Source: Podocnemis expansa (lineage: Eukaryota; Chordata; Testudines; Podocnemididae). Taken from it: a stretch of DNA of 64,000 nt. The translations under genes and the position numbers were made by a program. Location: assembly GCA_007922195.1 (NCBI GenBank), contig ML682059.1, positions 10,249,118-10,313,117 on the forward strand. The letters run 5' to 3'. Below the pieces are notes generated by a model. That model ran no database searches and was not told the DNA's origin. It saw only the letters and a program-made list of their open reading frames with translations. Positions 13,200 through 25,385 of this stretch are shown one piece after another (within the stretch, counting starts at the first letter, position 1; every line of letters begins with the position of its first letter).

Positions 13200-15300
13200 C
13201 AACAGCCAATGCTGAGCCCCTCAGGCTTCAAGCGGTTTGCCTCCTTCTGTGAGGCGATGCCAGCTTCTGATGGGCACGACGACTGCATAAAGTGCCTCGG
13301 AGGCACATAACATCAAAATGTAGCTATTGTAAAAACATGACCTCCCAAACTTGCAAAGAAAGGGAGAGGAAGCTGAAGCTACTGCTTATGGAGGGCTCTG
13401 ACTGGAGTCTGATCCTGGTCCACCCTCTCAGTCAAGGCACAGAGAAAAAAGGCACTCTTCTGAATCCTCACCAGCACCTAAGAGATCAAGGAGCTCAGCT
13501 TCTAATGATGGCTCTCTAGACTCAAAATCAAATTCGGGGATGAACTCCCCTAGAGCTCCTTGCCACCCACAGAGTACTTCTTCCAAGCACAGGCTTACAA
13601 CTGCACCGGCAAACAGAACACCAGTCAACGGTCTCATATAGTGCGGCAGCGCCACAAACAGCACTACTGGCACTGCCAACAGTGCTCATGGAACCAGCGC
13701 TGATCCTAACATTGCCTCCAGTGCTGTTACCTGCGCCGGCACGGGCACCTACAATTTTCCAATCGGTGCCTTCATTGTTGCCACAGCCCCCACTCACACT
13801 GGCTAACAGGACTGACTCCTTGGGGCTGCCTCCCTCCACTGCTCAAAATGCTTCTCAGATCAGTACTCACAAGAAGCATAAGAGTCCTGCCACAATGTTG
13901 TTAGGGATGATTTCACAAGATCCACATCCCCAATATCCCCCCTGTTTTGAGATGCACTCGTCACCAGAGTCACACTCTCTCTCCACAGTCCCTTTTTATC
14001 AGACCATACCTCTGTGTCAGCAAGCAGTGAGGCTCCCTCTGCTGACAACTCCAACTGCAGCAATCTTTACCTGTTAATACAGTGCCTAATATGACTTTTA
14101 CATAGCCATATCCCCAATGGCCTCTCAACTCACCCTTCAATATGCCATACATGCCTTGGCTTCCCTGGGCACAGCCACAGACGACAGAGGTTCCTTCAAC
14201 ATTACAGATGTCAGTGCCCATACAGCTGCCTGCTATGCTCATCCCTCATCAGCATCAAGATAAGATACTTACCACAAATACTCAACCTCAGCAACAGGAT
14301 TCTTTCAACACACCACCCCTCCTTTCCAAATCAGATATCAAGATGTTTCAGGACCTCTTCAGAAGGGTGGCATTCTATGGACATCCCCACTCAGGAAACA
14401 TCTATGATGCAGCATAAACTCTACAGGATCCTACAATCATCAGCTTCCTCTAAGGTAGCTCTCCCAATGGACGAGGGCATCATGGAGCCTGCTAACATTA
14501 TTTGGCAGACACCGGTGGCTTCTACCCCATCAAAGAAGTCTGAAAAGAAACATTTTATTGCCCCTAAAAGCAATGAATTTCTATTCACCCATCCGCAGCC
14601 AAACTCATTGGTGGTCAAAGCTGCAAATCAAAGACTTAAGCAACATCACAACAAGTCAGCCACAACAGAATAAGATGACAAATTAGACACCTTGGGCCAC
14701 AAAGTTTACACATCAGCTGCTTTTCAAATGCAAGTAGCCAACTGCACTGCAATATTAGCAAATTACAATCAACTTGTACACCAAGATGATGGATTCTATC
14801 AATTTTTATTTCAGAGAATAGAGACAGATTACAAAACTGTTCTTTCCGAGGGTCACTTAGTAGCTCGTACAGCACTGCATGCCGCCCATGACGCTGTGGA
14901 TGCAGCCGCCAGAACAATGGGCACTGTCGTTATGCACAGATCTTCCTGGCTCCATGCCACGGTGTTACCTAGACAAATGCAGAATACGATTGAGGACTTG
15001 CGATTTGATAATGACAGACTTTTTTGTGAGGAAAATGAATGAAGTGATGCATACTCTAAAGGATTTGCATGCTGCTCTTCACACTTTTGGCATATATACT
15101 CTGGTGCCTCATATCAACCATACAATTATAGATATTCCACCACCTGTCAGAAATGAATTAACACCAGACCCAGACAAACCAGAGCAGGAGAAGACAGCCA
15201 AACCAATCAACTGCAGCTACCTATACAAACACCTCCAAGCAGCAATTTTGACACAATCACCAAGGGATTGCTCGACCACCCTATCTTCATGCCATCAATA
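13200..15300 (+). pseudogene. DIRS-A gag-like ORF1 (broken)
   Basis: This is the position of the DIRS first ORF, thought to encode a capsid-like protein. Near 13225-13300 a degraded motif FCEAMPASDGHDDCIKCLG is seen, the same Cys/His motif as in other copies. Later blocks read in several frames. At 14692-15042 a 116-codon open stretch has an Ala-rich helical part (DAVDAAARTMG) followed by IEDLRFDNDRLF, a block also recognisable in DIRS-F. At least three frame changes are needed to read it through, so it is dead. The Pro/Ser/Thr-rich middle (13680-14300) is low-complexity. Confidence 0.6.
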
Positions 15301-17160
15301 ACTCAGCACAATATGTCGTTCTTCCGCTATCACCTCTTGCCCTTTCTACACCAGTGGCAGGCCATCATGACAGACAAGTGGGTTTTAGAAATTATTACCA
15401 AGGGCTATTCCATCCCCTTTATATCAAAACCCACCTGTCATCACCCTTCCCTATCCCTATTCAGGGACCCCAATCACATACACATCCTGCAAAAGGAAAT
15501 AGAAAACTTGTTACAACTAGGAGCAATAGAGGAGGTTCCACTCCAATTTATCAGGAAGGGTTTTTACTCCTGCTACTTCATAATGGAAAAATGTACAGGT
15601 GGTTGGAGACCAATATTGGACCTACGCGAGCTAAACAGATTCATAAGATCTGAGGTTCAAAATGGTTTCTCTTGGCATGACAATGCCTCCTCTGGAAAAA
15701 GGGGACTGATGTCCCTCAACTTGACGGACACTTATTTTCATGTACCAATACGTGCAGCCCACAGAAAATTCCTCCACTTTCAATTTCAGAACAAACTACC
15801 AATATACAGTACTGCCATTTGGCCTCTGTACAGCACAGTTTTCTTGAAGCTTATGCCACAACCATCGCCATTCCTACACAGACGAAAAGTCATGATATTC
15901 CCGTATCTAGATTTCCTCATCAGAGCAATGTCAGACTAGGAAGTGTTAACTAACTGCAACAAAACTCAGAACACATTCCTAGCACTAGGCCTTGCTATAA
16001 ATTACGACAAATCAGTCATGCTACCGACACAAACGAATTGTATAGGAGCCAGGATCGACACAACCACAGCAAGAGCATTTTTACCTCACAATAAAACAAA
16101 TGGCGCTTGAGCTGCAGGCTTCAATAACAACCTCTAATCATGCTTGCATGCAGATGTTAGGCCACATCCTACCTGGTCCATCATGCCAGACTCAGGATGA
16201 GACCCCTACAACTGTGGTTTCTCAACTAACAACATCATCACCACAACAGAGTGCTAAAATCCACACTTTGAATCCTATGGCTGGTGAAGCACTCCCTTGG
16301 CTGGTGAATACTCAACACAAATCTCTGTCAGGGCATTCCATTTACCAGTCGAAAACCACAAGTTCTTATCACAACAGGTGCTTCCCTAATCAGCTGGGGT
16401 GCCCATTGTCAACAATCAACCGCTCAGGGCCGATGGGCTCCCCATGAAAGATCGTTTCATATCAACCTACTCGAACTCGGAGCAACACAATATGCATATA
16501 GTCACTTCCTTCCCTTCATACCAGGACAAGCAGTCACGATTTGAATGGACAATGCAGCTTGTAGGCACTACATAAATCACCAAGGGGCACTTGTTCCTGC
16601 ATCCCTCTTGTGTGGAATCAGTGAAACTTTGGGAGTGGTGCATTACCAACAAAATCCATATGAGCACTATACCTGCCAGGCAATCAGAACATTATTGCAG
16701 ACAGCCTCAGCAGGTCCTTCCCACTAACACATGAATGGGAAATATGCAGCGACATCCTGTCTCTCTCATATTCAAGCTGTGGGGCATGCCGCAAGTCAAC
16801 CTTTTTTGTGATACAGGACAACAGCAAATGCCAACAGTTCTGCTCCTGTGCAGGAATCGGATGGGGATCGCTAGGGTGACATGTTTGCCATACAATAGAG
16901 CAAAACACTACTATATGCTTTCCCCCGATACCCTTGATACCTCAAGTAACACAGAAAATTCACCAAGACAGGGCAAGGGTGATACTAATAGCCCCGTCAT
17001 GGCCTCATCAACCATGGTACACCTACCTCCTCATGATGTCAATACACCCCACCAGTCACTCTTCCCAACACTCTTATCACAGAACCAGGGCCGCTTAACC
17101 CATACTTATCTCCACAAGCTCCACTTAATAGTGTGGAACCTCGATGGTTTGATAATTTAG
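15268..17160 (+). pseudogene. DIRS-A reverse transcriptase / RNase H (broken)
   Basis: The open stretch 15268-15939 (223 codons) holds the DIRS-type RT. GAIEEVPLQF and GGWRPILDLRELNRF are typical of the DIRS/Ngaro lineage. LMSLNLTDTYFHVPI stands where active elements have LDLKDAYFH. The YLDD box reads YLDF, so one catalytic Asp is lost. A stop follows at 15937, and the RNase H part continues in fragments through about 17160, for example with VTIxMDNAACRHYINHQG near 16530-16580. The enzyme made DNA from the element RNA; this copy cannot be active. Confidence 0.8.
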
Positions 17161-17219
17161 AGCTCCAGTGCTCCTATAACATCAAACATCCTGCTAAACA
17201 GCAGAAAACCTGCAACTAG

Positions 17220-18130
17220 AAAAACTTGCCTTCAAAAATGGCACAGGTTTTCCACTTGGTGTTCACATAGGTTGATCACTCCCTCACTTGCTACCATCCT
17301 GGAAATACTTGACTGTCTTTACCACCTTTAAAGAGACAAATGTCACTGTTCACACTATTAAGGTCCATCTAGCAGCCATCTCCACCTTTCACAACGCAAT
17401 AGATGAGTCATCTAGATTCTCGCATCGCACAGTAAAGAGATTTATGGTGGGAGTGAATAACTTTTTTACCTGCAGACAAGTCCCCTCACCCATCCATGGG
17501 ACCTCTCTATGGTTCTAAGGGTATTAATGAAACCTGCATTTGAACCTTTGGCTATCACCTCCCTTCTTAATCTAACAATGAAGGTTGCATTCCTGGTGGC
17601 CATAATGGCCACGTCAGAACTTGCAGCCCTGATGGCCCATCCCCCCCTACACAATTTTCTATAAAGACAAGATATCCCTCTGTCCTCATCCAAAATTTCT
17701 TCCAAAAATCACATTGGCCTTTCACATCAACCAGACCATACATCTACCTACCTTTTTTTGTCCAAAACCACATACCACAAAATACCAGGCGGCCCTCCAT
17801 ACCCTGGATGTCAGGCGTGCCATCACATTTTACCTGCAAAGAACAAAACAATTTAGACTCCCAGGCTTTGTTTCAACTGCAGAGCATTCACAAGGTAACC
17901 CAGTGTCCAAACACTCTCTCCTAATGCAGGAAGATATCCATTTAAACTGCATACACATTATCACAAACTGAGCCACCCAATAACATAAGAGCACATTCAG
18001 CTAGAGCAGTAGCCACATCAACTACCTTTCTAAAGAATGTCCCACTCTTGGACATTTGTAAAGCTGCCACATAGTCCTCTGCTGACACCTTTGTGAGATG
18101 CTATGCCATAGAACAGCCCTCCTAGATGGG
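17220..18130 (+). pseudogene. DIRS-A tyrosine recombinase (broken)
   Basis: Tyrosine recombinase takes the place of integrase in DIRS elements and inserts a circular DNA. Visible landmarks are: LTMKVAFLVAIMATSELAAL at about 17573-17632, where the first catalytic Arg of the usual TSxRRVxEL is missing; AHSARAVATS at about 17991-18020, the H-x-x-R box retained; and DICKAAT ... FVRCYAIE at about 18051-18113, which carries the tyrosine but has an in-frame stop just before it. The part between (17714-17970) includes FYLQRTKQFRLPGF, a conserved pre-box segment. Confidence 0.75.
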
Positions 18131-18215
18131 CACATCTCTGGGTAAAGCAGTACTAGCAACTTCACTTACTCAGTCCTCCAAAATCCCAGCCTCCTAGATG
18201 GGACGCTGTTAAATA

Positions 18216-18330
18216 CTCACCTGAAGTGGAGCAGTCGGGGACACTACTCGAAGAAGAAATGGAGGTTGCTCACCTTTGGTGCAGTAGCCGGAGTTCTTTG
18301 AGATGTATGTCCCCGACATGCTCCACTACC
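18216..18330. repeat. DIRS-A internal complementary region (ICR)
   Basis: Bases 18216-18255 are the reverse complement of the left terminus of the element. Bases 18266-18330 are the reverse complement of its right terminus, including 'gtgcagtagccggagttc' opposite 'gaactccggctactgcac' at 18566-18583. In DIRS-1-like elements this ICR templates completion of the ends and yields a circular intermediate. The short link 'aaatggagg' matches the last bases of the right end (cctccattt). Confidence 0.88.
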
Positions 18331-18604
18331 CTGCCTCCTCCCCTCTACTTTGGAGTATATTTCCATCTGGTCTCCATGGTAGACAGGGAACCGGGGGGGG
18401 GGAAGAGTGGGTGCATGCACCTCCCAGTGGCATGAAAATCACGCTCCATGGCCGCACCCGCCTCCTCTCCCTGCCACTCATGCACACACTATGAAAAAAT
18501 CTCCAGGCTAGGAGCAGGGTGTGCCACACACACCTGAAGTGGAGCATTTTGGCGACACACATCTTGAACTCCGGCTACTGCACCAAGATGAGTATCCTCC
18601 ATTT

Positions 18605-20660
18605 ATGCAGGGCTCCCTCAGACTGGCATTGGAGCCTGCACACCCTCCACTGAGCAAGGATGCACAACAAAGGAGACACTCTTCTGAGCCATCTCCCACT
18701 TCCTGGAAAAAAAATCTAAACCCAGCCACAAAGGAGACAGTACCCATGAGGCTAAGGGTCCCTTGGGTACCTTTTCCCCTGCTAAGGAAAAGCTGCACAA
18801 TAAGCAGAAAAATGGAGCGTGGGCATGACAAAACTTCAAAGCCTGCTAAGCTGGCTGCAGCTTCAGACACAGCACTGTCAACAGCAGCGACGCTCCAGGC
18901 AACAAGCAGTCTGGTACCAATCGTATTAAACGGGGTGCATGGCCCCACAGAACATCAACATGCTGCCAGCATTCTGTTCACCAGTCCTGGAAGCGATTAA
19001 CCACAGCGTGGCTCAGCAAATGGCGCCAGTGAACATTCCGGTACCTGCCTTCTATGCACCAATGGCACTGTCAGTAGGCTACAGTGCAGATCAGCAACCG
19101 GCATCTTTTGGATATTGTGGTGCTGACACAGGTGCAGAATACCCAGTCATAATCAAACCCAACAGAGGGGACACAAACATCAGACAGGTCCCAAAGGAAT
19201 AAAAAAAAATCTCACCACTGAACAGGGGGATGTTCCTTCAGGGAATTCCTCACTAATTTCACCCCTCCTTTTCAGTAGGATCTTCTGGGTCAACTTACCT
19301 TGATCATATTTTTTTTCTTTCATCAAGCCTTTCCTTACACTTTGGGAGTACCAGATTGCAGACTACTGTGCCTCCACCAGTACAACAAACAGCTCAAAGG
19401 CAGCCTTAAAATCCCAACTTTGGTTTTTACTTGGCCAATACACCATGATACAATAATACACCTTTATGGAGTGCCCTGGTATGGATAAAAGAGTTGGCCC
19501 AATTATGGGGTACCACAAGGCATACCTTCCATATTTCAGATGCCTATCCCGTGGCAACCTAACATGATCCTAACTACGCTGCAATAGCAAACTAAGTGTG
19601 CAAGACTCTCAGTGCCCACACCATCAGAATATGGCACCAGTTGCTCAAGAGGATTGCTCAACACAGCAATGAAAAGTTGACTCTGAACAATTTCAGGACT
19701 CTGTCAGAAGGATGGTGGACACCATGGACATTCACATGCATGATTCTACAACTCAGCTGATCGTAAATTTTTATAAAGCTTATGCTACCTCTTCAAAAAT
19801 TTCACCTTGCCTATGGATGATGGCATTATGGAACTGGCTAATGCTATTTGGCAGACGCTAGCTTCTGCTACACCCATGCATAAGATGACAGATGAAAAGT
19901 TCCTATTCACACTTCTGCACCCCAGTTCATTGATCATAGAAGCAGCCAATCAAAGATCAAGGCAAGTTCACTAAGTCTACCCTGCTGGACAAAGAGGACA
20001 AAGCTAGATCTCCTGGGCAGAAAGGCTTACACCTCCTGCATTTTTTTTGTGTGGCAAATTATATGGCTATACTCTAATCATGACCATGACAATTAGTCAA
20101 AACTGACAGTCTAATTTCATTCAGGATGACAGAGAAATTTGGTACATTGATAAAGGAGGGACAGTTAGTAGTGCGGATGGTATCGCAAGCTTCTTTGGAT
20201 GTGGCGGACAAAGCAGCATATGCAGTAGGAACAGCGATAGTCCATGCGGCAGGCCTCTCAGCTTCACTCTGCTGGTTTTACTGAAGCAACTGCAGAGCAC
20301 AAAGATCTATTTACTGTTCAAGAAGAAATTATTCAGAGAAAGGACATACAAAATCATGCACACGCTTTAAGGACTCCAGACCATGCTGCTCACCTTTAGG
20401 CATTTTATTCTCCCTCCTCACACAAGGGCTAATATTACAACAAATTTGATCAATTCCAGCAAAACCAGAAGGTCTGACAATGTTCATTCAACCTAGAACA
20501 ACATAATCAGCATTGTGGGCAAATGAACCAGACATCCCTCTAACAATCAAGCATCCAATCTGAAACAACAGTTTCAAAGTTTGGACCACCTCAGTACCAG
20601 ACAGGAAATCCATCACACAGTTAGTTAGTTATTTCAACAGACTGCTTCTATTTCTTCACT
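18605..20660 (+). pseudogene. DIRS-B gag-like ORF1, downstream part
   Basis: The outer element resumes here after DIRS-A. The block 18610-18720 aligns by eye with 13385-13470 of DIRS-A: 'ggagacactcttctgagcc' against 'aaggcactcttctgaatcc'. Further decayed blocks run to about 20660, where the RT starts. Bases 19660-19990 correspond to 14330-14640 of DIRS-A, with shared wording such as 'atttggcagac' and 'ttcattga/tggtcaaa'. The frame is broken repeatedly. Confidence 0.6.
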
Positions 20661-23480
20661 GTTGGAACAGCATTACTTTTGGATAAATGGGTGATAGATA
20701 GATATACTATCCTGTTTTTATATATTTCCCCACGACTCACCCCCTTTCCCCCCTCCCTATTTAGGGACTCTTCTCACGTACACCTGCTCCAACAGGAAGT
20801 ACTCAACGGCTTCTCTGTAGGAGCAATTGAAGAGGTATCAGCACATTGCAAGGGAAGAGGATTCTATTCCCAGTACTTCCTGACCCAAAAGAAGACTGGG
20901 GGTTGGAGGCCTGTCTTCAGCCTAAGGAAGCTGAACAGATTTGTCAATACCTGCAAACTCAAAATAGTCACTATCTACAATGCTTCTCGTCTTGGAACAC
21001 AAGCACTGGTTAGCATCCCTCGACCTCAAGGATGCATATTTCCATATAGCAATCCACCTGGGTCACAGAAGATTTGAGATCTGTTTTTGTGGACAAATGT
21101 CACCAGTACAGTGTATTCCCTTCTGGCCTATGCACAGCACTGTGAGGGCTTTTTCAAAGCTAATAGCAGTCCATTGTTTGCCCACTGTGACCCAGGCCTC
21201 CTGGGATAACCTTCTGAATGTGCCAAAAGCAGGGGCCAAACCCCTAGACCACTGACAGGTGGTACTTTAAAGCAGTCTCCCAAAACATGCTTCTGATTCC
21301 CTACTCTGGTCATCACCAAGCATAACCAAACAAACAGCCCCCTTACTGCACATCCATTCCTATGGTCCTCTCTAGCCACTGGGTTGCTTAAAGAAATAGG
21401 TATTCCTGACCCCAAAGGGCCAGCCACATCACCCAGAACAATATAGGCTTGGATCTTACCCAAAATACCATGCTGTCAGCCAGTCCTTCAGTAACTACAA
21501 CTAAAAGTTTAATATAAAAGGAAAACAAAATGAGAGGTTAAAGGGTCAAAGTGGATCACATAATACAAATGATTTAGAATCCATAAAAAGCAAATCCTTG
21601 ATCCTGTAGTTTGCAGGTTAGTCCCACTCCTCTGGTGTGCACCCAGCAGCAGCAGCTGGGTAGGTCTCAGTCCTTTGAGTCCCAGGAGAATAGTTCTAGA
21701 GAAGGGTGTCAGTTGCAGACAGGCTGAAGACTAAAGACAAAGTGAAGATGTGTCCCCGGCTTTTTTCAGTCCCTGCCGGATCAAAATGGAGTTGGGCCAC
21801 ATGGTCAGTCTGGATAACTGATCAAACAGGTTTCTTTCTGGACCCACTGCAGCTGGGAGCCCCCCTGAGGGGGGCCATTAAGAGGAACAGTAGTTTTGCA
21901 GATGCCCGGTCTAGGACTGCCTTAAGAACAAATCACTTGGAACACACACACAAACACACAGATTTCTGACTTCTAATACAGACAAACAATATAATTATTC
22001 TTAGCAGATCTATAGCCTTTCTGTTGACAAACATATGGATTATTGCAAATATGAAATATTAATATGAAAAATAATCCAGTCCCCTTAGACCCAGACAGCA
22101 TCTCACCCACCTTCAAAGGAGGGGCATAGCAATCTTTCCATACCTTGACAACTTCCTTGAAGGGCACAGTCATTTGAGGTAGCCCTGTGTGCCATACACA
22201 GCATAAACTTATTAAGCCCAAATAATGAAATTGAAGATTTTTTTTTTGTAATTTCTAAGAACCCCTCACAAGAAATGTGCTTTATTGGAGGGAGAATTCA
22301 CACACTGTCTACCAAAGCCTACCTCCTGCAGGAAAGGTATGAGGACATAAGAGACCTGGCAGGCAGCATTCAGTCCAGCCCAACCATTACAGCACGTACT
22401 TGCAGTCAATTACCTGGTCATATGGCAGCCACAATGCACCTAGTCTATTATGCTAGACTTCAGATGCATCCTCTGTAACTGTGCTTTCTAAGAAGCTCCA
22501 ATCCACAAAAACAATCCCTTCATCACTTACTGTCCATTCCAAAAACAGTGAAGGACACTCCAACATGGTGGACAGATCAACACAACCTCTTAAGGGGAGT
22601 CTCGTTCACATAATTACAGAAGTTTCCATGATGGGCTGGAGAGGCTCATCTCGGAAACACAACAACTCAGGGCAGCTAGACACCTCCAAAAAAAAAAAAA
22701 AAGCCTCCACATAAATCTGCTCAAACTCAGAGCAGTGCAGAACATATGTTTCTTTTTACCAGTACTAGCAGACAAAACTGTCGGGTTCAACCAGGCAGCG
22801 TGGCCTGCATGTATTATATCAACTGCCATGGAGGGGCATGGTCTCAGTCTGTGTGCGTAGAAGCTTTGAAACTACGGGACTGGTGCCTTCTCAATCAGAC
22901 AGATATAGACATCCACAACATACATACTAGGCAGGGACAACACAACTGCAGATTCCCTGAGCAGACTATTCCTACAGAAGCACGAATGGGAGATAAACAA
23001 AAAAAAAAAATAAAATAAAAATTAAATATTCAGTCAGTGGGGTTCACCATCAGTAGACCTATTTGCAGCATATGCAAACAGGAAATGCACCGTCTTCTGT
23101 TCAAGGGCAGGGATCGATCACCACTCCATGAGGGTTGCTTTTCTCATAACATGGAACTCTCAGCTCCTATACACACTTCCTCCAATACCTTTTTAACAGT
23201 CAAACAATTGCCAAAATTTTGGCAGGACAAGGATGATACTGATAGCACCAGCGTGGCCGAGACAGCCAAAGCATACTTACCTCCTTTGAATGTCCATAAA
23301 GTGGCTGATCACCATCCCTTTTGTGACAGGAGGTCTGAGACTAAACAACAGCAAGATGTTACACAATCATCTTGACAGGGCTAACTGCTTGGTACCTAGG
23401 TGGTTCAACGACATAGAAACACAATGTTCAGACCAAGTGAAACAGGTCCTTTTGAACAGTAGAAGGCCTGCTACAAGATA
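20661..23480 (+). pseudogene. DIRS-B reverse transcriptase / RNase H, interrupted
   Basis: At 20679-21077 an open stretch carries LFRDSSHVHLLQQEVL, GAIEEV and TGGWRPVFSLRKLNRF. The next RT block LASLDLKDAYFHIAIHLGHRRF at about 21007-21075 is in another frame and keeps the first catalytic Asp motif. The RT ends at about 21180, where the LTR-like repeat begins. Sequence after 22267 continues with the RNase H region to about 23480. The YLDD box was not found; it was probably deleted at the insertion. Confidence 0.7.
21184..22266. mobile_element. LTR-like interspersed repeat, copy 1 (inside DIRS-B)
   Basis: This 1.1-kb non-coding block separates the DIRS-B RT from its RNase H. It starts TGTGACCC...CCTGGGATAACC and shares words in order with 59672-60260, including 'ttggatcttacccaaaata' and 'aactaaaagtttaatataaaa'. 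It could be a solo LTR, but no clear TG...CA pair with target duplication was found. The orientation given to the family is arbitrary. Confidence 0.6.
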
Positions 23481-24420
23481 AACTTGCCTTCAGAAATGGC
23501 GTAGATTCTCCACTTGGTGCACCGAACAAAACACAGACCCAGGAATGGGCCAGCATTCCTCAAATACTTGACTATTTTCTTCACCTTTGAGGAAAAATCT
23601 ATCAGTTAGTACAGTACTGTTAGAGTCCACCAGGTGGCAGTATCAACTTTCCATGTACCAATGCAAGGTTCCTCTCTCTTTACACATCCAAAAGTAAAGA
23701 GGTTAATGTCTGGCATTCAAAATCTGTATCCATATGTCCAGCCACCAGTGAAACAATGGAACCTCACAGTAGTTCACCTCAATCACTAAATCTCCATTCA
23801 AACCCTTGGCGACCATGCTTGTTGCTTCATATGTCGATGAAAGTAGCATTTCTTGTCTTGATTACATCTACAAGAAGGGTAGGTGAGCTAGTGGCACTCA
23901 TGGCTCACCCACTGCATGCTGTTTATCTGGATAAAGTTTCATTACATCCATATCTGAAATTTCTGCTTAAACTCTCCTCATCCTTCTGTATAAGTAGACA
24001 ATTCACCTTCTGGTTTTCTTTCCAGAGCCACACTCTTGTTCCCAGCAAACTGTCCTAGATACCCTTTATCACAGCTCTAGCCTTCTATCTTGAACAAAAC
24101 CATTCTGTAAAACAACAAAACTCTTCATACCTACAACGGGAGAACCTCTCTAAACAGTGACTTTCCAAGTGGGTTGTTTCTTGCTTACATATGGCATATT
24201 CCTTGTCTGGAAGATAACCACCTGACAACAACCGTTCGCACTTTACAAGATCTATAGCTACATCTGCAGCATTCTTGCAGAAGATTCCAATAGCAGACAT
24301 CTGCCGAGCTACTACTTGGGCTTCAGCTGACAGCTTTGTAAAGCATTACACGGTTGAGCGGCTGGCCAGTGATGATACATCTCTTGGACAAGCAGTCTTA
24401 ACACCCATGCCTCATACCAA
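23481..24420 (+). pseudogene. DIRS-B tyrosine recombinase (broken)
   Basis: The open stretch 23756-24058 includes MKVAFLVLITSTRRVGELVA, the box with the first catalytic arginine, intact in this copy unlike DIRS-A. At about 24255-24360 a second block reads IPIADICRATTWASADSFVKHYTVE, the C-terminal recombinase helix with the expected catalytic tyrosine. The H-x-x-R box in between is decayed (ATSAAFLQK follows it). Frames differ between the two parts, so no functional protein can be made. Confidence 0.75.
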
Positions 24421-24467
24421 CTCCGAAGTCCCCCCCCCCCCCCCTTAAAAAGGGAACTGCTTGGCAT

Positions 24468-24580
24468 TCACCTACAGTGGAGTAGTCGGGGACACTGCTC
24501 AAAGTAGTATTACTCCCCCTTGTGCAGTAGGCCAAGGTTCTTTTTAAGATGCATGTCCCCAACAGGGTCAACTACCCACC
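24468..24580. repeat. DIRS-B internal complementary region
   Basis: The stretch 'gtggagtagtcggggacact' is complementary to a typical DIRS left terminus. 'tgtgcagtaggccaaggttc' is complementary to the right terminus 'gaaccctggctactgcaca' at 24822-24840. It is less well conserved than in DIRS-A, consistent with greater age. Confidence 0.8.
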
Positions 24581-24855
24581 CTTCTCTCCTCTGATTTTGG
24601 ACTATATTATTTCATAGTGTCGTCAGTACTCCTCAGTAAGGAAGGAACTGAGGGATTGGGGGGGGGGGGAAGCGTGTAAGCAGCAAATGGTGCAAAACTG
24701 CCACAAGCCCCTGCAGCATGCATCCCCCACTCCAGACACTGCTGTGAAAAGGTCACCAAGCCAGTACTCAGTTGCAAGCACACACCTATAGTGGAGCATG
24801 TCGGGGACACTCATCTCGAAGAACCCTGGCTACTGCACAGGGGAGAGTAACGCTC

Positions 24856-25385
24856 ACTTCAGATCCTGTAATTTAAGAAAAAGTTACACCCTACAGATTG
24901 ACAGGGGAGCTTTGGCTTTCAAGGGATGGGTAGCAGTCAGTATTGAGAAACTGTGCAATGCTAATTCAAATATTTTGGAGTTTATTAAAATATCAGGAAA
25001 TTAGTTTTTGAATTTGAGAAAAAATCCAAGTAAAACAGTTCACATTTCTACCATAGGAATAGATTTTCTATGTTTCTAGGCATTATCAACACATGCTTTT
25101 TCTATGGCTGGTAGTTGTAGAACTAGTGGAAGCCTGATGCTAAAATACTAAATTAAACCATTCCTAACATGCCATATCAAATTTTTATTGAGGAAAAATA
25201 CACAATGTTTTTGTTTAGTTCATTGAAATGTTTTTCAGAAGCTGCAGTCAGTTTGCCAAAAATGTATCTGAAAGTTCCTCAGTTTGGAGGGGGTGAAGTG
25301 ACTGTTGCAAGGAGGGGACCTCTAATAGAGTACAAACCATAAGTACTCGAGTTTCTTTCCAATGCAGTAAGATGTATCTCAACTA
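24856..25385. other. Intron 4 spacer, nothing recognised
   Basis: AT-rich intron sequence between DIRS-B and DIRS-C without recognisable repeats or coding blocks. Confidence 0.5.

Larger units (their letters stand above)
12888..18604 (+). mobile_element. DIRS-A: DIRS retrotransposon nested inside DIRS-B
   Basis: A nearly full-length element of about 5.7 kb. The left terminus (12888-13075) is the reverse complement of 18340-18604; both carry 'tggcacaccctgc', 'cctagcc..gagattttt' and a similar GC-rich block. The order on the + strand is gag-like region, RT/RNase H, tyrosine recombinase, internal complementary region (18216-18330), right ITR. No target duplication is seen, as expected for recombinase-mediated insertion. 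All ORFs carry stops or frameshifts. Confidence 0.9.
12390..24855 (+). mobile_element. DIRS-B: outer DIRS retrotransposon, split by DIRS-A
   Basis: This tyrosine-recombinase (DIRS-type) element has inverted terminal repeats. The left 200 bp (12390-12590) is the reverse complement of 24640-24830, sharing 'gtgcttgcaactgag', 'cacagcagtgtctgga' and 'caggggcttgtggcagtttt'. Between them on the + strand are gag-like, RT/RNase H and recombinase regions, all decayed. Two insertions split it: DIRS-A at 12888-18604 and an LTR-like repeat at about 21184-22266. Its own length without these is about 5.7 kb, close to DIRS-A. Ends are estimated to within about 10 bp. Confidence 0.88.

Noticed and set aside
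18508..18948. Minus-strand open frame of 146 codons and the overlapping + strand 159-codon frame (18521-19000)
   Set aside because: They cross the DIRS-A right terminus into DIRS-B, two unrelated elements, so they cannot be a conserved gene.
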